Below are positions 9,821 to 18,950 of a DNA stretch of 64,000 bases, in pieces. The position numbers were made by a program, and so were the translations under genes. The stretch lies in contig NZ_BCTL01000003.1 of the NCBI RefSeq assembly GCF_001571265.1, positions 40,103-104,102 of the forward strand, read 5' to 3'. The notes beneath the pieces were generated by a model. It saw only the letters and a program-made list of their open reading frames with translations. It was not told the origin of the DNA and did no database searches. The first letter of the stretch is position 1, and the number at the start of each line of letters is the position of its first letter. Source of the stretch: Cedecea neteri NBRC 105707 = ATCC 33855. Its GTDB lineage: Bacteria > Pseudomonadota > Gammaproteobacteria > Enterobacterales > Enterobacteriaceae.

Positions 9821-10918
9821 ATGGTTAAATATTTATTCGGGTTGGTTGTGCTGCTGACCGCGGCTTATGCATCAGCTGACCGCATTCGTGACCTGACGAC
9901 CGTGCAGGGCGTGCGTGAAAACTCCCTGATTGGCTATGGCCTGGTGGTAGGGCTGGACGGGACCGGTGACCAGACGACGCAAACGCCGTTTACCACCCAA
10001 AGTTTGAACAACATGCTTTCCCAGTTGGGCATTACCGTGCCGACCGGCACCAATATGCAGCTGAAAAACGTGGCGGCGGTGATGGTGACGGCAAAATACC
10101 CGGCCTTCGCGCGGGCAGGGCAAAACATTGATGTTGTGGTGTCCTCTATGGGTAACGCGAAGAGCCTGCGCGGCGGTACGCTGCTGATGACGCCGCTCAA
10201 AGGCGTGGATAACCAGGTTTATGCCCTGGCGCAGGGTAACGTGCTGGTAGGCGGCGCGGGCGCGGCAGCGGGCGGCAGTAGCGTCCAGGTAAACCAGCTT
10301 AACGGCGGGCGTATCACCGGCGGCGCGGTCATTGAACGCGAACTGGCCGGTACTTTCGGCAACGGCAACACCCTCAACCTGCAGCTGAACGATGATGACT
10401 TCAGCCTGGCCCAGCGGATCACCGACACTATTAACCGTTCCCGTGGCTTTGGCAGCGCAACGGCGCTGGACGGCCGCACGATCCAAATCCGCGTGCCAAG
10501 CGGCGGTAGCTCTCAGGTTCGTCTGCTGGCGGATATCCAGAACCTTGAAGTGAGCATGCCGGTGCAGGATGCGCGCGTGGTGATCAACTCTCGCACGGGG
10601 TCCGTGGTGATGAACCGCGAAGTGACGCTGGATAATTGTGCCGTTGCTCAGGGCAACCTGTCGGTGACCGTAAATCGCCAAAATCAGGTCAGTCAGCCGA
10701 ATACGCCATTTGGCGGTGGCCAGACCGTCGTGACGCCACAAACCCAGATTGATTTACGCCAGAGCGGCGGTTCGGTACAGCGCGTTAATTCCAGCGCGAA
10801 CCTGAATAACGTGGTGCGTGCGCTGAACGCGCTGGGTGCAACGCCTATCGACCTGATGTCTATCCTGCAATCCATGCAAAGCGCAGGCTGCCTGCGTGCG
10901 AAACTGGAAATCATCTAA
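9821..10918 (+). CDS. flgI: FlgI, P-ring protein
   Basis: Periplasmic subunit of the P ring in the peptidoglycan layer. The product is 365 residues, as in E. coli, with a short Sec signal peptide ([19 protein letters not shown]) and then [21 protein letters not shown]. Assembly needs FlgA. The stop TAA shares its last base with the ATG of flgJ (TAATG). Confidence 0.97.
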   Translation: MVKYLFGLVVLLTAAYASADRIRDLTTVQGVRENSLIGYGLVVGLDGTGDQTTQTPFTTQSLNNMLSQLGITVPTGTNMQLKNVAAVMVTAKYPAFARAGQNIDVVVSSMGNAKSLRGGTLLMTPLKGVDNQVYALAQGNVLVGGAGAAAGGSSVQVNQLNGGRITGGAVIERELAGTFGNGNTLNLQLNDDDFSLAQRITDTINRSRGFGSATALDGRTIQIRVPSGGSSQVRLLADIQNLEVSMPVQDARVVINSRTGSVVMNREVTLDNCAVAQGNLSVTVNRQNQVSQPNTPFGGGQTVVTPQTQIDLRQSGGSVQRVNSSANLNNVVRALNALGATPIDLMSILQSMQSAGCLRAKLEII

Positions 10919-11862
10919 TGCTGACCGATGCCCGTTCACTTGCTAATGCCGCGTTTGACGCTAACTCGCTCAATGATTTAAAGGCGAAGGCCGGACAAGA
11001 CCCGAAAGGGCACCTGAAAGAGGTGGCTCATCAGGTGGAGGGGATGTTCGTGCAGATGATGCTAAAAAGCATGCGTGAGGCGCTGCCGAAAGACGGGATT
11101 TTCAGCAGCGAGTCCACGCGCATGTATACCAGCATGTATGACCAGCAGATAGCCCAGCAGCTGAGTGCGAAAGGGTTGGGGCTGGCGGATGCGATGGTTA
11201 AGCAAATGAGCAACGAGCAGGTTGATCCGTCGGAAACCGCAGGCCAGGTGCCGATGAAACTCGACCCGCAAACGGTCACCAGCTACCAGAACCAGACACT
11301 AACGCAAATGGTACGCCAGGCTGTGCCTCGTGCCCCTTCTAACGAAGAACCGATGAGCGGAGACAGCAAAGACTTCCTGGCGCAGCTCTCGCTGCCGGCG
11401 CGCTTAGCCAGTGAAGCCAGCGGTATTCCGCACCACCTGATTCTGGCGCAGGCCGCGCTGGAGTCCGGTTGGGGGCAGCGTCAGATCCGTACCGAAAAAG
11501 GCGAGCCGAGCTTCAACCTGTTCGGCGTTAAGGCGACGCCGGGCTGGAAGGGGCCGACCACGGAAATCACCACCACCGAATTTGAAAACGGTGAGGCGAA
11601 GAAGGTGAAAGCGAAGTTCCGCGTTTACAGCTCGTACCTTGAAGCGCTTTCTGACTACGTTGGCTTACTGTCGAAAAACCCGCGCTATGCTGCCGTGACC
11701 AATGCACCTTCAGCAGAGCAGGGCGCTCAGGCGCTGCAAAACGCCGGTTACGCGACGGATCCGAACTACGCCCGTAAATTGACCGGCATGATCCAGCAGC
11801 TGAAAGCCATGAGCGACAAGGTCTCCAAAGCCTACAGCACTGATTTGTCGAATTTGTTCTGA
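10918..11862 (+). CDS. flgJ: FlgJ, rod cap and peptidoglycan hydrolase
   Basis: Two-domain protein: residues 1-about 150 act as the rod scaffold, and the C-terminal part is a glucosaminidase-type (family 73) domain that opens peptidoglycan for the rod. The product is 314 residues (E. coli 313). The catalytic glutamate is visible at residue 182 in AALESGWGQRQI. Overlaps the flgI stop by one base, so translation is coupled. Last gene of the flgB operon; a sigma-28 promoter for flgK follows at once. Confidence 0.97.
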   Translation: MLTDARSLANAAFDANSLNDLKAKAGQDPKGHLKEVAHQVEGMFVQMMLKSMREALPKDGIFSSESTRMYTSMYDQQIAQQLSAKGLGLADAMVKQMSNEQVDPSETAGQVPMKLDPQTVTSYQNQTLTQMVRQAVPRAPSNEEPMSGDSKDFLAQLSLPARLASEASGIPHHLILAQAALESGWGQRQIRTEKGEPSFNLFGVKATPGWKGPTTEITTTEFENGEAKKVKAKFRVYSSYLEALSDYVGLLSKNPRYAAVTNAPSAEQGAQALQNAGYATDPNYARKLTGMIQQLKAMSDKVSKAYSTDLSNLF

Positions 11863-11868
11863 AGAGAC

Positions 11869-11895
11869 TCAAGTCCCGTGGCCTGCTGCCGATAA
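11869..11895 (+). promoter_or_regulatory. Sigma-28 (FliA) promoter of flgKL
   Basis: TCAAGTCC (11869-11876), an 11-base spacer, and GCCGATAA (11888-11895). The -10 element is a perfect match to the sigma-28 consensus and the -35 matches 5 of 8. It lies in the 75-base gap between flgJ and flgK, where E. coli also has a class III promoter. Confidence 0.9.
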
Positions 11896-11937
11896 TAGGT
11901 AGCAGAACCTTTGACCACACGCTATCAAGGAACCTTC

Positions 11938-13593
11938 ATGTCCAATAGCCTGATTAACAGCGCCATGAGTGGCCTGAGTGCTGCCCAGGCGGCATTAAGC
12001 ACCGTCGGCAATAACATTTCTAACTATAACGTAAGCGGTTATACCCGCCAGACGACGATTCTGTCCCAGTCAAAAAGCACCCTGACCGGGGGCGGCTATA
12101 TTGGCAATGGCGTGTATGTTAACGGCGTGCAGCGTGAGTACGATTCATTTATTACTAACCAGCTGCGTGCGGCCCAGACGCAAAGCAGCGGGCTGACAAC
12201 CCAGTACCAGCAGATGTCAAAAATTGACAACATTCTGTCCGGGACGACCAACTCGTTGTCAAAAACCATGCAGGATTTCTTCTCCGGCTTGCAGACCCTG
12301 ACCAGCAATGCTCAGGATCCGGCGGCTCGTCAGGCGTTGCTGGGGAAAGCGGATGGCCTGGTAAACCAGTTTAAGGTTACCGACCAGTACCTGCGCGATC
12401 AGGATAAGCAGGTTAACCTTTCTATCAGCAGCAGCGTGGACCAAATCAACACCTACGCTAAGCAAATTGCGAACCTCAACGACCAGATTTCTCGCCTGAA
12501 AGGCGTCAGCGGTGGCTCTGCGCCAAATGATTTGCTGGATCAGCGCGATCAGCTGGTTAGCCAGCTAAACCAGATCGTTGGCGTTGACGTGAGCGTGCAA
12601 GATAGCGGCACCTATAACGTCTCTATCGGCAACGGTATTACCCTGGTGCAGGGCGACACGGCTAACCAACTGGCGGCCGTTAACTCCAGCGCAGATCCTT
12701 CCCGCACGACGGTGGCATTTGTCGACCCGCTTGCCGGTAAAGTAGAAATTCCAGAAAGCCAGCTGAACACCGGTTCTCTGGGCGGGCTGTTCACCTTCCG
12801 TACTCAGGATCTGGACAGCGCCCGTAACCGCCTGGGCCAGATGGCACAAGCCTTTGCCACGGCAATGAACAGCCAGCACACGCAGGGCTATGATGCCAAC
12901 GGCGATAAAGGGACTAATCTGTTTACTATCGGTGGCCCAACCGTAGTGAGCAATAGCCACAACACCAGCGGCACTCAGCTCACCGCCACTCCCACCGACA
13001 GCAAGCAGATTCAGGCCAGCGATTACAAGGTTGAATTTGTGGGGGGGAACTGGAAAGTGACCCGTCTGTCGGACAACGCCAACATTAATCCAGGCACGAC
13101 AACGGATGCAGGCGGCAACGTTAGCCTGAACTTTGACGGACTGAAAGTTGGCGTGAGCGGCACGCCTGCCAACAACGAAAGCTTCACCGTTAAACCTGTA
13201 TCCGATGCGGTAGTGAACATGAGCCTGGCCGTGAAAGATGAGGCGAAACTGGCGCTGGCAAGCGATCCTGCCGCGGGCAAGAGCGATAACCGCAACGCCC
13301 AGGCGATGTTGGATCTGCAGAACTCCAAGCAGGTCGAAGGCAACAAGTCGTTCAACGATGCGTATGCGACCTTGGTCAGCGACGTGGGTAACAAGACGGC
13401 AAGCCTGAAAGTGACCAGCACGACACAGGGGAACGTAGTGACGCAGCTTACCAAGCAGCAGCAATCTATCTCGGGCGTTAACCTCGATGAAGAGTATGGC
13501 AACCTGCAGCGTTACCAGCAGTACTACATGGCTAACGCCCAGGTCCTTCAGACTGCATCAACGCTGTTTGATGCGTTGCTGAACATTCGCTAA
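11938..13593 (+). CDS. flgK: FlgK, hook-filament junction protein 1
   Basis: First of the two adaptor proteins between hook and filament, also called HAP1. The product is 551 residues (E. coli 547). The start at 11938 (MSNSLINSAMSGLSAAQAAL) is preceded by AAGGAA; an in-frame ATG at 11911 lies upstream without a ribosome site and does not match the family. Conserved ends: NNISNYNVSGYTRQ near residue 28 and GVNLDEEYGNLQRYQQYYMAN near the C-terminus. Chaperoned by FlgN. Confidence 0.97.
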   Translation: MSNSLINSAMSGLSAAQAALSTVGNNISNYNVSGYTRQTTILSQSKSTLTGGGYIGNGVYVNGVQREYDSFITNQLRAAQTQSSGLTTQYQQMSKIDNILSGTTNSLSKTMQDFFSGLQTLTSNAQDPAARQALLGKADGLVNQFKVTDQYLRDQDKQVNLSISSSVDQINTYAKQIANLNDQISRLKGVSGGSAPNDLLDQRDQLVSQLNQIVGVDVSVQDSGTYNVSIGNGITLVQGDTANQLAAVNSSADPSRTTVAFVDPLAGKVEIPESQLNTGSLGGLFTFRTQDLDSARNRLGQMAQAFATAMNSQHTQGYDANGDKGTNLFTIGGPTVVSNSHNTSGTQLTATPTDSKQIQASDYKVEFVGGNWKVTRLSDNANINPGTTTDAGGNVSLNFDGLKVGVSGTPANNESFTVKPVSDAVVNMSLAVKDEAKLALASDPAAGKSDNRNAQAMLDLQNSKQVEGNKSFNDAYATLVSDVGNKTASLKVTSTTQGNVVTQLTKQQQSISGVNLDEEYGNLQRYQQYYMANAQVLQTASTLFDALLNIR

Positions 13594-13607
13594 CGGGAGC
13601 CTGCATC

Positions 13608-14576
13608 ATGCGTATCAGTACCCAAATGTTATATGACCAGAACATGCGCGGCATTAGCGACGCGCAGAGTTTATGGCTGAGTTATGGCGAACAGATGAGC
13701 ACCGGTAACCGCGTTAACCGGCCATCAGACGACCCTATCGCTGCGTCTCAGGCGGTGGTGCTTTCCCAGGCCCAGTCCATGAATGACCAGTACAAACTGG
13801 CGCGTACTTTTGCTACCCAGAAGGTTTCGCTGGAAGAGAGCGTTTTGCAGCAAACCGTCTCTTCAATACAAAATGCGCAGGAAAAGATTGTTTATGCCGG
13901 CAGCAGCGGGACGTTGAGTGATGACGACCGTGCCTCACTGGCAACCGATCTCGAAGGTATTCGTAACCAAATACTGAACCTGGCTAACAGCACCGACGGG
14001 AATGGTCGATATATTTTTGCTGGTTATAAAACCGAAGCGGCCCCGTTTAGCGGTGGTGCAGGTAGCATCACTTATCAGGGCGGAACGCTCCCGATTACCC
14101 AGCAGGTTGACTCAGCCCGGACCATGACAATTGGCCATACCGGCAATGATGTCTTCAATCGTATTTCCAGTAACGCCACGCCGGAGCCCAATGGTGCACC
14201 GAGCGAGACTAACATCTTTAATATGCTGGACTCCGCTATCGCAGCCTTGAAAACTCCTGCGGCCGGGTTGGATGATGCGGGTAAGAAAGCCCTTGATGAT
14301 GCCGTCGCGAAAACAAACCGCGGCCTGGGCAATGCCCTGAGCAATGTGTCCACCGTGCGCGCTGAGTTAGGGACCCAACTGAATGAGCTGAGCAAGCTGG
14401 ATGACCTGGGTAGCGAACGGGCGCTGGCGCAAACTGACCAGATGAGTCAACTGGTTGGGGCGGACTATACGGCAACCGTGTCTAACTATGTTCAGCAGCA
14501 GGCTGCGCTACAGGCTTCTTATAAAGTCTTCACCGATTTGCAAGGCATGTCGCTTTTCCAGCTTAATAGCCGATAG
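13608..14576 (+). CDS. flgL: FlgL, hook-filament junction protein 3
   Basis: Second junction protein (HAP3), flagellin-like, joining FlgK to the filament. The product is 322 residues (E. coli 317) and begins MRISTQMLYDQNMRGI, with the flagellin-type segment NRVNRPSDDPIAASQ (about residues 36-50). It starts 14 bases after flgK with a GGGAGCC ribosome site and is cotranscribed with it from the sigma-28 promoter. A strong terminator follows. Confidence 0.97.
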   Translation: MRISTQMLYDQNMRGISDAQSLWLSYGEQMSTGNRVNRPSDDPIAASQAVVLSQAQSMNDQYKLARTFATQKVSLEESVLQQTVSSIQNAQEKIVYAGSSGTLSDDDRASLATDLEGIRNQILNLANSTDGNGRYIFAGYKTEAAPFSGGAGSITYQGGTLPITQQVDSARTMTIGHTGNDVFNRISSNATPEPNGAPSETNIFNMLDSAIAALKTPAAGLDDAGKKALDDAVAKTNRGLGNALSNVSTVRAELGTQLNELSKLDDLGSERALAQTDQMSQLVGADYTATVSNYVQQQAALQASYKVFTDLQGMSLFQLNSR

Positions 14577-14621
14577 TCTTCAACGTTTTGGGCGCGTTAT
14601 GAAACTGAACGCGCTTTATAT

Positions 14622-14655
14622 GCCCGCTTCCGCACCCCGGAGCGGGCTTTTTTTT
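14622..14655 (+). terminator. Terminator of flgKL
   Basis: GCCCGCT (14622-14628) pairs with AGCGGGC (14641-14647); the inner CCG/CGG extends the stem with one bulged base, and eight T follow. The 3' UTR of flgL in E. coli is the source of the small RNA FlgO, so the 14577-14655 segment may give a similar RNA; this is inference. Confidence 0.92.
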
Positions 14656-14664
14656 GTGTAAATT

Positions 14665-14847
14665 TCACCAGCCGCAAACGTCGTGTTCGTCTTCCGTGTC
14701 ATAGGCGCGGACGGTGTTGACCAGATCTTTGACGACTTCGGCGGCGACGTCCGGGATCAGCAGCGTCATTGGGCTTTCGGTCTCATAGTCCACCGAGACG
14801 CCGTTGCTGTTGTTGGTAACGCTGACGGTATAGGTTGCTTTGCCCAT
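14665..14847 (-). CDS. yoaG: YoaG, DUF1869 family small protein
   Basis: A 60-residue protein that closely matches E. coli YoaG: MGKATYTVSVTNNSNGVSVD at the start, and the end YDTEDEHDVCGW. In E. coli it is the second gene of the nitrate/nitrite- and NO-induced yeaR-yoaG operon; its function is not known. The second ATG (14847) is chosen because it gives the family N-terminus; the preceding ATG at 14850 overlaps the upstream yeaR stop (ATGATGG). Third gene of an operon with two yeaR copies. It lies between flgL and rne, which is not its place in K-12. Confidence 0.92.
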   Translation of the reverse strand: MGKATYTVSVTNNSNGVSVDYETESPMTLLIPDVAAEVVKDLVNTVRAYDTEDEHDVCGW

Positions 14848-15203
14848 CATAAGTGCCTCTGGCTGTTGACCACTTTACCCAGGCCGTTGCCTTCCAGTTT
14901 CGCTTCAGGGGAGGCGAAAAAGTCGATATTGAAATAAGTGTCGTCGGTGAGAAGCTCAATGCGGTGCCACTTCTGCGGCGGGGAAATAGCAAAAGCTCCG
15001 GCCTCAATCACGATTTCCACGTCGGGAGTGGTTGCCTCCGCGTCGGGAAATCCGAAATATTTTACCGCGCCCTGCATCACGGAAAGGCGACCAAAAACGC
15101 CTGCCTTTGTGTTGTGGTGAGTGAATAAAGCGGCAGGAGCGGTTTCTTTGCTCCAGAACGGTGTGGCGCGGGTATGTACATAGTTTTTGGGAATAGTCAG
15201 CAT
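14847..15203 (-). CDS. yeaR: YeaR paralogue 2 (DUF1971, cupin-like)
   Basis: A 118-residue protein of the YeaR/DUF1971 family, single-domain and cupin-like in its pattern of short strands. It begins MLTIPKNYVHTRATPFWSKE and keeps the family segments RLSVMQGAVKYFG, IEAGAFAISPPQKWHRIE and DTYFNIDFFASPEA, with a His (KWH) in a likely metal or ligand position. The start at 15203 has AAGGAGT seven bases upstream. It follows the first yeaR by 19 bases and overlaps yoaG by one base. By eye it is clearly related to the first copy but diverged (for example it has lost the LDKGTRPG loop, here HNTKAG), so this is an old tandem duplication. E. coli YeaR is NO-induced; its biochemistry is not known. Confidence 0.9.
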   Translation of the reverse strand: MLTIPKNYVHTRATPFWSKETAPAALFTHHNTKAGVFGRLSVMQGAVKYFGFPDAEATTPDVEIVIEAGAFAISPPQKWHRIELLTDDTYFNIDFFASPEAKLEGNGLGKVVNSQRHL

Positions 15204-15222
15204 AATCAAACTCCTTCTGTCA

Positions 15223-15549
15223 TTACATTGAGCGGAGCACTTCCGGGGCGACAAAAAAGTCGATGTTGAAGATGACATCATCGGTGAGCAGTTCGAGGTG
15301 ATGCCATTTCTCAGGCGGGAATACGCCGAAGTGGCCAGCTTCAACGATCAGTTCTGTTTCCGGCTCGGGCGTGGTGGCATCGGCATAACCCAGGTAGCGA
15401 ACCTTTCCTTGCATGACGCTCAGGCGGGGGTATACGCCGGGGCGAGTGCCTTTATCGAGATGCCGGTGAAAAAGGCCTCTGGGGGCCGTGTCTTTATCCC
15501 AGAAGGGAGAGGAGCGGGTATGAATGCAGTTTTGCGGTACAGGGAGCAT
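15223..15549 (-). CDS. yeaR: YeaR paralogue 1 (DUF1971, cupin-like)
   Basis: First gene of the operon, 108 residues, closest to E. coli YeaR (119): MLPVPQNCIHTRSSPFWDKD, then FHRHLDKGTRPGVYPRLSVM and FPPEKWHHLELLTDD. The start at 15549 is chosen because AAGGA lies seven bases before it and it matches the family N-terminus; longer in-frame starts reach 15594. The C-terminus ends early (VAPEVLRSM). A promoter and NsrR operator lie directly upstream, pointing to derepression by nitric oxide. The role in nitrosative stress is inferred from the E. coli operon. Confidence 0.92.
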   Translation of the reverse strand: MLPVPQNCIHTRSSPFWDKDTAPRGLFHRHLDKGTRPGVYPRLSVMQGKVRYLGYADATTPEPETELIVEAGHFGVFPPEKWHHLELLTDDVIFNIDFFVAPEVLRSM

Positions 15550-15585
15550 GGAGTGTTCCTTCTCAACAAGTTCTGCAAGCATTAC

Positions 15586-15614
15586 ATCATACAATTAGTT
15601 TTTGTTTTTGTCAT
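15586..15614 (-). promoter_or_regulatory. Candidate sigma-70 promoter of yeaR-yeaR-yoaG
   Basis: On the minus strand: ATGACA (15614-15609), a 17-base spacer, TATGAT (15591-15586), each 5/6 to consensus. Transcription would begin near 15579, about 30 bases before the first start codon. The NsrR operator abuts the -35 box. Confidence 0.7.
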
Positions 15615-15637
15615 AAAGTGCATTTCAAATGCACCTT
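15615..15637. promoter_or_regulatory. NsrR operator (nitric oxide-sensing repressor)
   Basis: An 11-1-11 inverted repeat: AAAGTGCATTT, C, AAATGCACCTT. The right arm read in reverse is AAGGTGCATTT, so the arms agree at 10 of 11 positions. This fits the known NsrR site (two copies of AANATGCATTT around one base). The E. coli yeaR promoter is likewise NsrR-controlled. The half-sites are closer to each other than in most single sites. Confidence 0.88.
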
Positions 15638-15682
15638 ATTGGTTGGCACTTCTTCCACCTATCAGTCTGAGCGGGGGAAATA

Positions 15683-15712
15683 AAAAAGCCGGTCAGGTGA
15701 CCGGCTTTTTAC
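15683..15712. terminator. Terminator of rne (bidirectional)
   Basis: AAAAAGCCGGTCA (from 15683) pairs with TGACCGGCTTTTT, loop GG at 15696-15697. It lies 14 bases past the rne stop on the minus strand and would also stop transcription from the plus side. Confidence 0.93.
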
Positions 15713-15725
15713 TTAGCGCTGGAGA

Positions 15726-18700
15726 TTACTCCACGCTTTGTGGGCGAGTGGCTGGCGCCGTGGCCTGATGGCTGGCGCTGTGACCGCCGGCAGAGCCTTT
15801 CCCGCTGAAGCCAAAGTCCGGGCGAACCCAGTCGCTTTGGCGCGGTGCTTCCGGAGTATATTCCGGAGCAGGGGCACGGGTCATTGGCGCTGTAGCGTGC
15901 TTAACGGCAACAGGTTCGGCATTAACCTCTTGCGTCACAGGTGCGGCTTCTACCGCTGGCGCTGCTTCCACAATCGGTTTTGCCTCTTCAACCACCGCAA
16001 CCGGCGCTTCTTCAACCGCTGGAGCTTCTGCAGTCACCGGCGCTGGTTCGCTGACTTCTGCAACAGCTTGAACAGTTTCTTCCTGCGCAGCTGTAACGTG
16101 TTCTACGGTTTCTGTGGCAGGCGCTTCATCCACTTCGGCAACCGGCTGAGGCTGTTCAGCCACCGGTGCTTCAATGACTTCTGGCTGGGCTGTTTCCACC
16201 ACTGCAGGTTCAGTAACGGTTTCCACCGCTTTCACCGGCTCGATAACCTGAGCTTCTTCTACAGGGGCAACGGCTTCTACTGCTGCAGCCTCAGCAACGT
16301 TGACGTGCTGGACCTCTTCGTGAGCCTGGAAGGCCTCTTCCTGAGCAAGCTGATCCTGTGGACGAGCAACAGGGTAGGTGATGAACACTTTCCCGGATGC
16401 CAGCTCTGGAGAGGCACATGCCGCGGCCAGTGGCATTGGAGAAACCGCCGGGTAACGCTCATCACGATAGCGACGACGACGCTGGCCGCTTACGCGTAGG
16501 TGACGAGGGGAGCGACGTGAACGGCGCGGCATACCTGCGGTTTCGCGGTTTTCACCGTTTTCATCCTGCTGGTCTGCATTAACCGGAGCTTCAACAACCG
16601 CTGGCAGTGCAATCGGTGTCTGCTCGGTGATGACCTGTGCAGCCTGAGTTTCTTCTACTACAGGTGCATCAGCAGATTCGAAGCGAACTTTCTGGCTCAG
16701 CTGGCGCGGTTTACGGCGCTGCATAACCTGGGTACGTTCTTCCTGCTCGGCATCTTGTTCAACAACGTTGTCCTGCTGCAGGGCTTTGACTTCCTGCTGC
16801 GCCTGACGTTTTTCATCAGAGCGACGGCGGTTGCGCTCGCGACGAGGCTGTTGCTCGTCACGGGACTTCTGCTGTTTTTCTGCATCGTCAACGGCGGCTA
16901 CAGCGTTCTGACGAACTTCGCGGGACTCCGCATTCTGCTGCTGGCCGTTACGACGATTGCGACGGTTTTCGTCACGACCTTCACGCGGTTCGCGAGCTTC
17001 ACGGGTTTCATTATTGCGGTCATCGCGGTTATTGCGATTGTCGCGATTATCACGATCGCGGTTGTTACGGTCACCGCGCTCATTACGATCGCGGCGATTG
17101 TTTTGACGGCGGTTATTGTTACGGCGATCCTGACGCTGGGCATCAGAGCCGGTCGCTTTCTCTTCCTTCACTTCTTTCACTTCAGCGGCAGCGCTATCGC
17201 CGGCGAAGAGTTTTTTCAGTGCAGAGAAGAAGCGGCTAACCAGACCTGGCTGTGCAGCGGCATCGGCTTTTGGCTGAGCGACTGGCTTCACTGCCACAGC
17301 GGCAGGTTTATCCGCAGGAGCTTCCTGCGGTGCCGGTGGCACTTCTGGCATCACGAAGGTGGCCAGGGCCGGTTGCTCAGGGCGCTTACGCTCGGTGTAC
17401 TCTTCATCGGATGGCATCGCCATCTCTTCTTCATGCAGCTTAGGCAGCATGTAGCTCAGCGTCTGGGTTTCTTCGCCTTTACGCACGCGCAGGACGGAGT
17501 AATGCGGCGTTTCCATCTGATCGTTTGGCACGATAATCGCGCGTACGCCACCCTGGCGTTTTTCAATGGCGCTTACTGCATCACGTTTTTCGTTCAGTAG
17601 GTAAGAGGCAATTGGCACAGGCACGATGGCGTGAACTTCTTTGGTGTTCTCCTTAAGCGCTTCTTCTTCGATCAGGCGCAGAATGGAGAGCGACAGGGAT
17701 TCGTTATCACGAATGGTGCCGGTACCGCTACAGCGAGGGCAAACGTGGTGGCTGGACTCGCCGAGAGACGGGCTCAGACGCTGACGAGACATTTCCAGCA
17801 GGCCAAAGCGCGAGATATGGCTGATCTGGATGCGTGCTCTGTCCTGGCGTACCGCTTCACGCAGGCGGTTTTCAACCGCGCGCTGGTGGCGAACCGGTGT
17901 CATGTCGATGAAGTCGATAACGATCAGGCCGCCAAGGTCGCGCAGGCGCAGCTGACGGGCAATTTCATCGGCCGCTTCAAGGTTAGTGTTGAAAGCGGTT
18001 TCTTCGATATCCCCGCCGCGGGTTGCACGCGCGGAGTTGATGTCGATGGCGGTCAGGGCTTCGGTGGTATCAATAACGATAGAACCACCGGACGGCAGAC
18101 GGACTTCACGCTGGAAGGCGGACTCAATCTGCGACTCAATCTGATAGTGGCTGAACAGCGGAATTTCACCGGTGTAGAGCTTAATTTTGCTGCTGAAATC
18201 CGGACGACCCAGCGCGGCAATGTGCTGGCGAGCCAGCTCAAGCACTTTCGGGTTGTCGATCAGGATTTCGCCGATGTCCTGGCGCAGGTAATCGCGGAAG
18301 GCGCGAACGATAACGTTGCTCTCCTGGTGAATCAGGAAAGGAGCAGGGCGGTTCTCAGCGGCTTTCTGAATGGCTTCCCAGTGCTTCAGGCGGAAGCTCA
18401 GATCCCACTGCAGCGCTTCGGCAGATTTGCCCACGCCTGCGGTACGTACGATAAGACCCATACCGTCCGGCAGTTCAAGGGAAGAAAGCGCTTCTTTTAA
18501 TTCGGTACGGTCATCACCTTCGATACGACGAGAAATACCGCCGGCGCGAGGGTTGTTTGGCATTAGCACCAGATAGCTGCCCGCAAGGCTGATAAAGGTG
18601 GTTAAGGCCGCGCCTTTGTTGCCGCGCTCTTCTTTATCAATCTGGACGATCACTTCCTGGCCTTCGCGCAGAACGTCTTTAATGTTCGGGCGACCGTGGG

Positions 18701-18950
18701 AAGAGTAGTTCGAAGGGAAGTATTCGCGAGCGATCTCTTTGAGAGGAAGGAAACCGTGTCTTTCTGCGCCATAATCAACAAACGCCGCTTCCAGACTTGG
18801 TTCAATACGGGTGATTTTGCCTTTATAGATGTTTGCTTTTTTCTGTTCGTGTCCCGGGCTTTCAATGTCCAGATCGTACAGACGTTGCCCATCTACAAGG
18901 GCGACACGCAACTCTTCTTGCTGAGTTGCGTTAATTAACATTCTTTTCAT
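15726..18950 (-). CDS. rne: Ribonuclease E
   Basis: Endoribonuclease and scaffold of the RNA degradosome; matures rRNA and tRNA and starts most mRNA decay. The product is 1074 residues (E. coli 1061). The first 530 residues are close to E. coli without visible gaps: S1 domain (about 36-118), catalytic aspartates in [12 protein letters not shown] (303) and IVIDFIDM (346), and the Zn-link CPRCSGTG (about 404-411). The membrane-targeting helix [13 protein letters not shown] is near residue 570. The C-terminal half is disordered: Arg/Asn/Asp-rich, then [20 protein letters not shown] (RNA binding), then Ala/Val/Glu/Pro-rich, with the PNPase-site-like end ([16 protein letters not shown]). E. coli rne autoregulates through its long leader. 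Confidence 0.98.
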   Translation of the reverse strand: MKRMLINATQQEELRVALVDGQRLYDLDIESPGHEQKKANIYKGKITRIEPSLEAAFVDYGAERHGFLPLKEIAREYFPSNYSSHGRPNIKDVLREGQEVIVQIDKEERGNKGAALTTFISLAGSYLVLMPNNPRAGGISRRIEGDDRTELKEALSSLELPDGMGLIVRTAGVGKSAEALQWDLSFRLKHWEAIQKAAENRPAPFLIHQESNVIVRAFRDYLRQDIGEILIDNPKVLELARQHIAALGRPDFSSKIKLYTGEIPLFSHYQIESQIESAFQREVRLPSGGSIVIDTTEALTAIDINSARATRGGDIEETAFNTNLEAADEIARQLRLRDLGGLIVIDFIDMTPVRHQRAVENRLREAVRQDRARIQISHISRFGLLEMSRQRLSPSLGESSHHVCPRCSGTGTIRDNESLSLSILRLIEEEALKENTKEVHAIVPVPIASYLLNEKRDAVSAIEKRQGGVRAIIVPNDQMETPHYSVLRVRKGEETQTLSYMLPKLHEEEMAMPSDEEYTERKRPEQPALATFVMPEVPPAPQEAPADKPAAVAVKPVAQPKADAAAQPGLVSRFFSALKKLFAGDSAAAEVKEVKEEKATGSDAQRQDRRNNNRRQNNRRDRNERGDRNNRDRDNRDNRNNRDDRNNETREAREPREGRDENRRNRRNGQQQNAESREVRQNAVAAVDDAEKQQKSRDEQQPRRERNRRRSDEKRQAQQEVKALQQDNVVEQDAEQEERTQVMQRRKPRQLSQKVRFESADAPVVEETQAAQVITEQTPIALPAVVEAPVNADQQDENGENRETAGMPRRSRRSPRHLRVSGQRRRRYRDERYPAVSPMPLAAACASPELASGKVFITYPVARPQDQLAQEEAFQAHEEVQHVNVAEAAAVEAVAPVEEAQVIEPVKAVETVTEPAVVETAQPEVIEAPVAEQPQPVAEVDEAPATETVEHVTAAQEETVQAVAEVSEPAPVTAEAPAVEEAPVAVVEEAKPIVEAAPAVEAAPVTQEVNAEPVAVKHATAPMTRAPAPEYTPEAPRQSDWVRPDFGFSGKGSAGGHSASHQATAPATRPQSVE

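Noticed and set aside
16277..17600. Overlapping frames on both strands of rne's C-terminal half
   Set aside because: The repetitive Ala/Val/Glu and Arg/Asn/Asp coding gives open frames in several registers; rne is the only one with conserved motifs.
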